Assembly: GCF_020103725.1 (NCBI RefSeq) | Contig: NZ_JAHXBG010000008.1 | Span: 248,001 to 312,000 of the forward strand | Origin: Hyalangium gracile | Lineage (GTDB): Bacteria > Myxococcota > Myxococcia > Myxococcales > Myxococcaceae | Direction of reading: 5' to 3' | DNA length: 64,000 nucleotides | Part shown: piece by piece, positions 62,199 to 64,000 of the stretch | Layout of the letters: each line of letters starts with the position of its first letter | How positions within the stretch are numbered: the stretch's first letter is position 1 | The notes under the pieces: generated by a model | Told to the model about the DNA's origin: nothing | What the model saw: only the letters and a program-made list of their open reading frames with translations | Databases searched by the model: none | Position numbers and translations under genes: made by a program

Positions 62199-63365
62199 TT
62201 GCTGGCGGTGGCGTTCACCGACGAGCTCGTCACCGGTGTGGTGCCCGCCGGTGCGCCGGAGCTCCTGAGCACCTTCGAGCTGACGCCTGCGCGGGCCGCG
62301 GGCTGGACGCTGGTGGCCTTCCAGGTGCTCGGCGCGGTGCTGGAGCCCCCGCTGCTGGCGCTGGCGCATGGCCGTCGCGAGCGGCGGATGCGGTCGGCGG
62401 GGCTCTGGCTCATGGCGCTCACCATGCTGGCGGCGGCGCTGGCGCCCTCGTACTGGCTGCTCCTGGTGGCGCTGATGCTCTATGGGCTGGCCAGCGGGCT
62501 GGGAGTGAACCTGGCACAGGCGGCGCTCGTCTCCGGGAACCCGGGACGGAGCGAGGTGGTGCTCGCGCGGTGGTCGCTGCTGGGGCTCATCGGCGATCTG
62601 CTCGCCCCTGCCGCGTTGGCCGTCTCGGTGGCGCTGGGCCTGGGCTGGCGGGGCGCGCTGCTGGCGGTGGGGGCGCTGGCGACGGTTCAGGCCCTGGCGG
62701 CGCTGCGAGCACCGGGAGCGGGAGGGGACACGAGCCAGGCGCCAGACGTCACCGTGCGCGAGTCCCTGCGAGCCATCGTCCGGAGCCGACCGCTCCTGGC
62801 CTGGTCGTTGGTGACGGTGCTGTGCGGGCTGATGGACGAGGTGCTCGTCGCGTTCGGAGCGCTCTCCCTGAGCGAGCGCCTGGGCACGGATGCCACCGGT
62901 CGGGCCGCCATCCTCTCGGCCTGGGTGCTGGGGGGACTGCTCGGCTCGGTGCTGCTCGAGCGCCTGGCATCGCGCTTCCGGCCCTCCACGCTGCTGGCCG
63001 TCTCGGGGCTGGGCTGCGCCGCCGCGTACTCGGCGTGGCTGGCCGCGAGCACCTGGCTCACCAGCGCGGTGACGCTCGGAGTGGCGGGGGTGTTCGCGGC
63101 GGCCCACTACCCGCTGCTGCGGGCCCGAGCCTTCGCGGCCATGCCGGAGCGGCCGAACGTGGTGCTGGCGGCGGGCTCGCTGTTCAGCGCGCTGGAGCTC
63201 ACGTTGCCCCTCCTCGTCGGAGCGGTGGCGGACGGCCCCGGCCTCTTCGCGGCGATGCTCGTCCTGCTCGCCCAGCCCCTGGGAGTGGTGCTGGCGGCGG
63301 CCGCTGCCCACCGGGGCGAGCGTGCCCGCGCGGGGGCGCCGCCACCTCCTTCCGCTGAAGGGTGA
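62199..63365 (+). CDS. MFS transporter
   Basis: About 388 residues with twelve hydrophobic helices in two six-helix halves split by a loop near residues 170-195, and a loop-2/3 motif replaced by HGRRERRMRSAG. This is the layout of the major facilitator superfamily. The substrate is not evident; drug or metabolite efflux is common. The start is a problem: TTG 62199 is the only common start codon near the helix, yet the in-frame ISRRRWTAA just upstream (preceded by a stop at 62169) looks like an original N-terminus beginning at ATC 62172. The start codon may have mutated, or a rare start is used. Confidence 0.75.
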   Translation: MLAVAFTDELVTGVVPAGAPELLSTFELTPARAAGWTLVAFQVLGAVLEPPLLALAHGRRERRMRSAGLWLMALTMLAAALAPSYWLLLVALMLYGLASGLGVNLAQAALVSGNPGRSEVVLARWSLLGLIGDLLAPAALAVSVALGLGWRGALLAVGALATVQALAALRAPGAGGDTSQAPDVTVRESLRAIVRSRPLLAWSLVTVLCGLMDEVLVAFGALSLSERLGTDATGRAAILSAWVLGGLLGSVLLERLASRFRPSTLLAVSGLGCAAAYSAWLAASTWLTSAVTLGVAGVFAAAHYPLLRARAFAAMPERPNVVLAAGSLFSALELTLPLLVGAVADGPGLFAAMLVLLAQPLGVVLAAAAAHRGERARAGAPPPPSAEG

Positions 63366-63500
63366 GGGCTCGTGGGTGTCGAAAGGCGACAGCGTGCTCC
63401 ATGCCCTGGCACAGCTTGGTTGGGGCGCAGGGCTCGTCGGGATCCGCGCCGCTCCCTCGGCTAATGTGTCGGTACGCCTCCCCGAGACCACAAGCTTGTC

Positions 63501-64000
63501 ATGGCCCCCTCCACCCTTCGTTTCCTCCCTCCCGTCGAGCGGTTGCGCACAGCCCGGCTCGTGCTGCTTCGCACCCTGGTGGCAACGAGCCTCGCGGTCG
63601 TGCTCGCGTGTGATGAAGGGGAGTGCGGTGTCTTCGACTGCGAGGACATCGAGCCGGAGGCGGTGGCGCGAGCGTCTCTGCGCGATAACGTGGAGCCGGC
63701 AAGCGGCTTCCGTCCGCTCTTTCGCGCCCCTGGCCCTCACCGCAACTGGAGACGCGCGGGTCTACGGGAGGATGCCCGGCCCCGGATGACGGTCCACTGT
63801 TTCCGCAGGAGGCTCGACTCGCGGAATGGTTCAGAGCGAATGGCATCAACATCCATGAGTGGACGATGCTCATCCCCGAGCAGGTCCACCTCCGCATTCA
63901 CAAGGGGGCCCGGGGCGGTCTGTGGAACAATGCGTGGCGGCAGTACTACGAGGCCAATTCCGCCCGTCCCATCTCGCGCGAGGAACTGCTGAGCAAGGCC
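63501..64000 (+). pseudogene. TIGR02269/DUF2380 (SitA5-like) lipoprotein toxin, internally deleted and cut by window end
   Basis: An N-terminal lipoprotein signal (LLRTLVATSLAVVLAC) is followed by ECGVFDCEDI, PHRNWRRAGLREDARPRMTV and His. Then the frame changes: the expected continuation LFPQEARLAEWFRANGINIH, then EWTMLIPEQVHLRIHKG and GLWNNAWRQYYEAN, is read in the next frame from about 63798. This matches the myxobacterial TIGR02269/DUF2380 lipoproteins (NCBI SitA5-type polymorphic toxins), with a missing piece and a frameshift between the escort region and the HNH-like toxin end. The 3' end lies outside the window, as would any immunity gene. It could be a sequencing error, but a deletion fits better. 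Confidence 0.65.

Noticed and set aside
63402-63420. TGGCAC followed by TTGG as a sigma54 promoter upstream of the last gene
   Set aside because: The spacing between the two elements is 3 bp rather than 5 bp, and the TTGC box is imperfect.

Overview
The window comes from a myxobacterium, most likely of the Archangium/Cystobacter/Stigmatella/Myxococcus group. The reasons are very high GC with near-uniform G/C third positions (which opens long false frames on the opposite strands), a MYXO-CTERM sorting tail, a Ser/Thr kinase with PEGA repeats, many hybrid histidine kinases, a CBM2-FnIII-GH18 chitinase, and lipoprotein toxins that look like the SitA family used in outer-membrane exchange. Species identity cannot be set from this sequence alone.

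Layout. 1-10.4 kb is mostly nucleoside handling mixed with signalling: the 3' end of a pyrimidine-nucleoside phosphorylase, a Tsx-like nucleoside porin, an HtrA-like serine protease, a VanW/glycosyltransferase pair, a hybrid histidine kinase, then punA, a PilZ protein, cdd and an adenosine/S-adenosylhomocysteine-type deaminase. 10.4-21 kb holds a histidine kinase, a PspA operon with two unusual partners, a Uma2 remnant, a secreted esterase and a four-gene operon (lipoprotein, LolD-type ATPase, MacB/FtsX-type permease, membrane protein) joined by three 4-bp overlaps. 21-28.3 kb holds a PEGA kinase, an AAA+ ATPase, and a MEDS sensor plus hybrid kinase pair. 28.3-41.7 kb holds an AraC remnant, a chitinase, an ECF sigma factor, a DHFR-like/hydrolase operon, a 1,730-residue MYXO-CTERM surface protein, a lipoprotein and small membrane proteins.

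41.8-45.4 kb looks like a degraded genomic island: a frameshifted tyrosine recombinase, a lower-GC orphan gene, a SitA-like toxin with an SMI1/KNR4 immunity gene between copies of a short repeat, and a tRNA/tmRNA 3'-end-like fragment. 45.4-49.1 kb holds a Gly-rich peptide, a GST, a DUF642 lipoprotein and an S41 peptidase. 49.2-58.3 kb is a tight operon of three ClpB-derived AAA+ proteins. Two of them carry C-terminal regions resembling peptide-chain release factors without the GGQ motif. This is the strongest candidate for an undescribed system. 58.3-64 kb holds two juxtaposed gene fragments, a DUF2007/zinc-ribbon protein, a triple-PAS hybrid kinase, an MFS transporter and a frameshifted TIGR02269/DUF2380 (SitA5-like) toxin gene cut by the window end.

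A recurring operator-like motif, A(A/G)CTGGT-N11-ACCAGTT, occurs four times (32.4, 33.8, 40.8 and 59.4 kb). All four copies have the same spacer length and two have an added half-site at 11-bp spacing. No regulator that would obviously bind it is encoded in the window.
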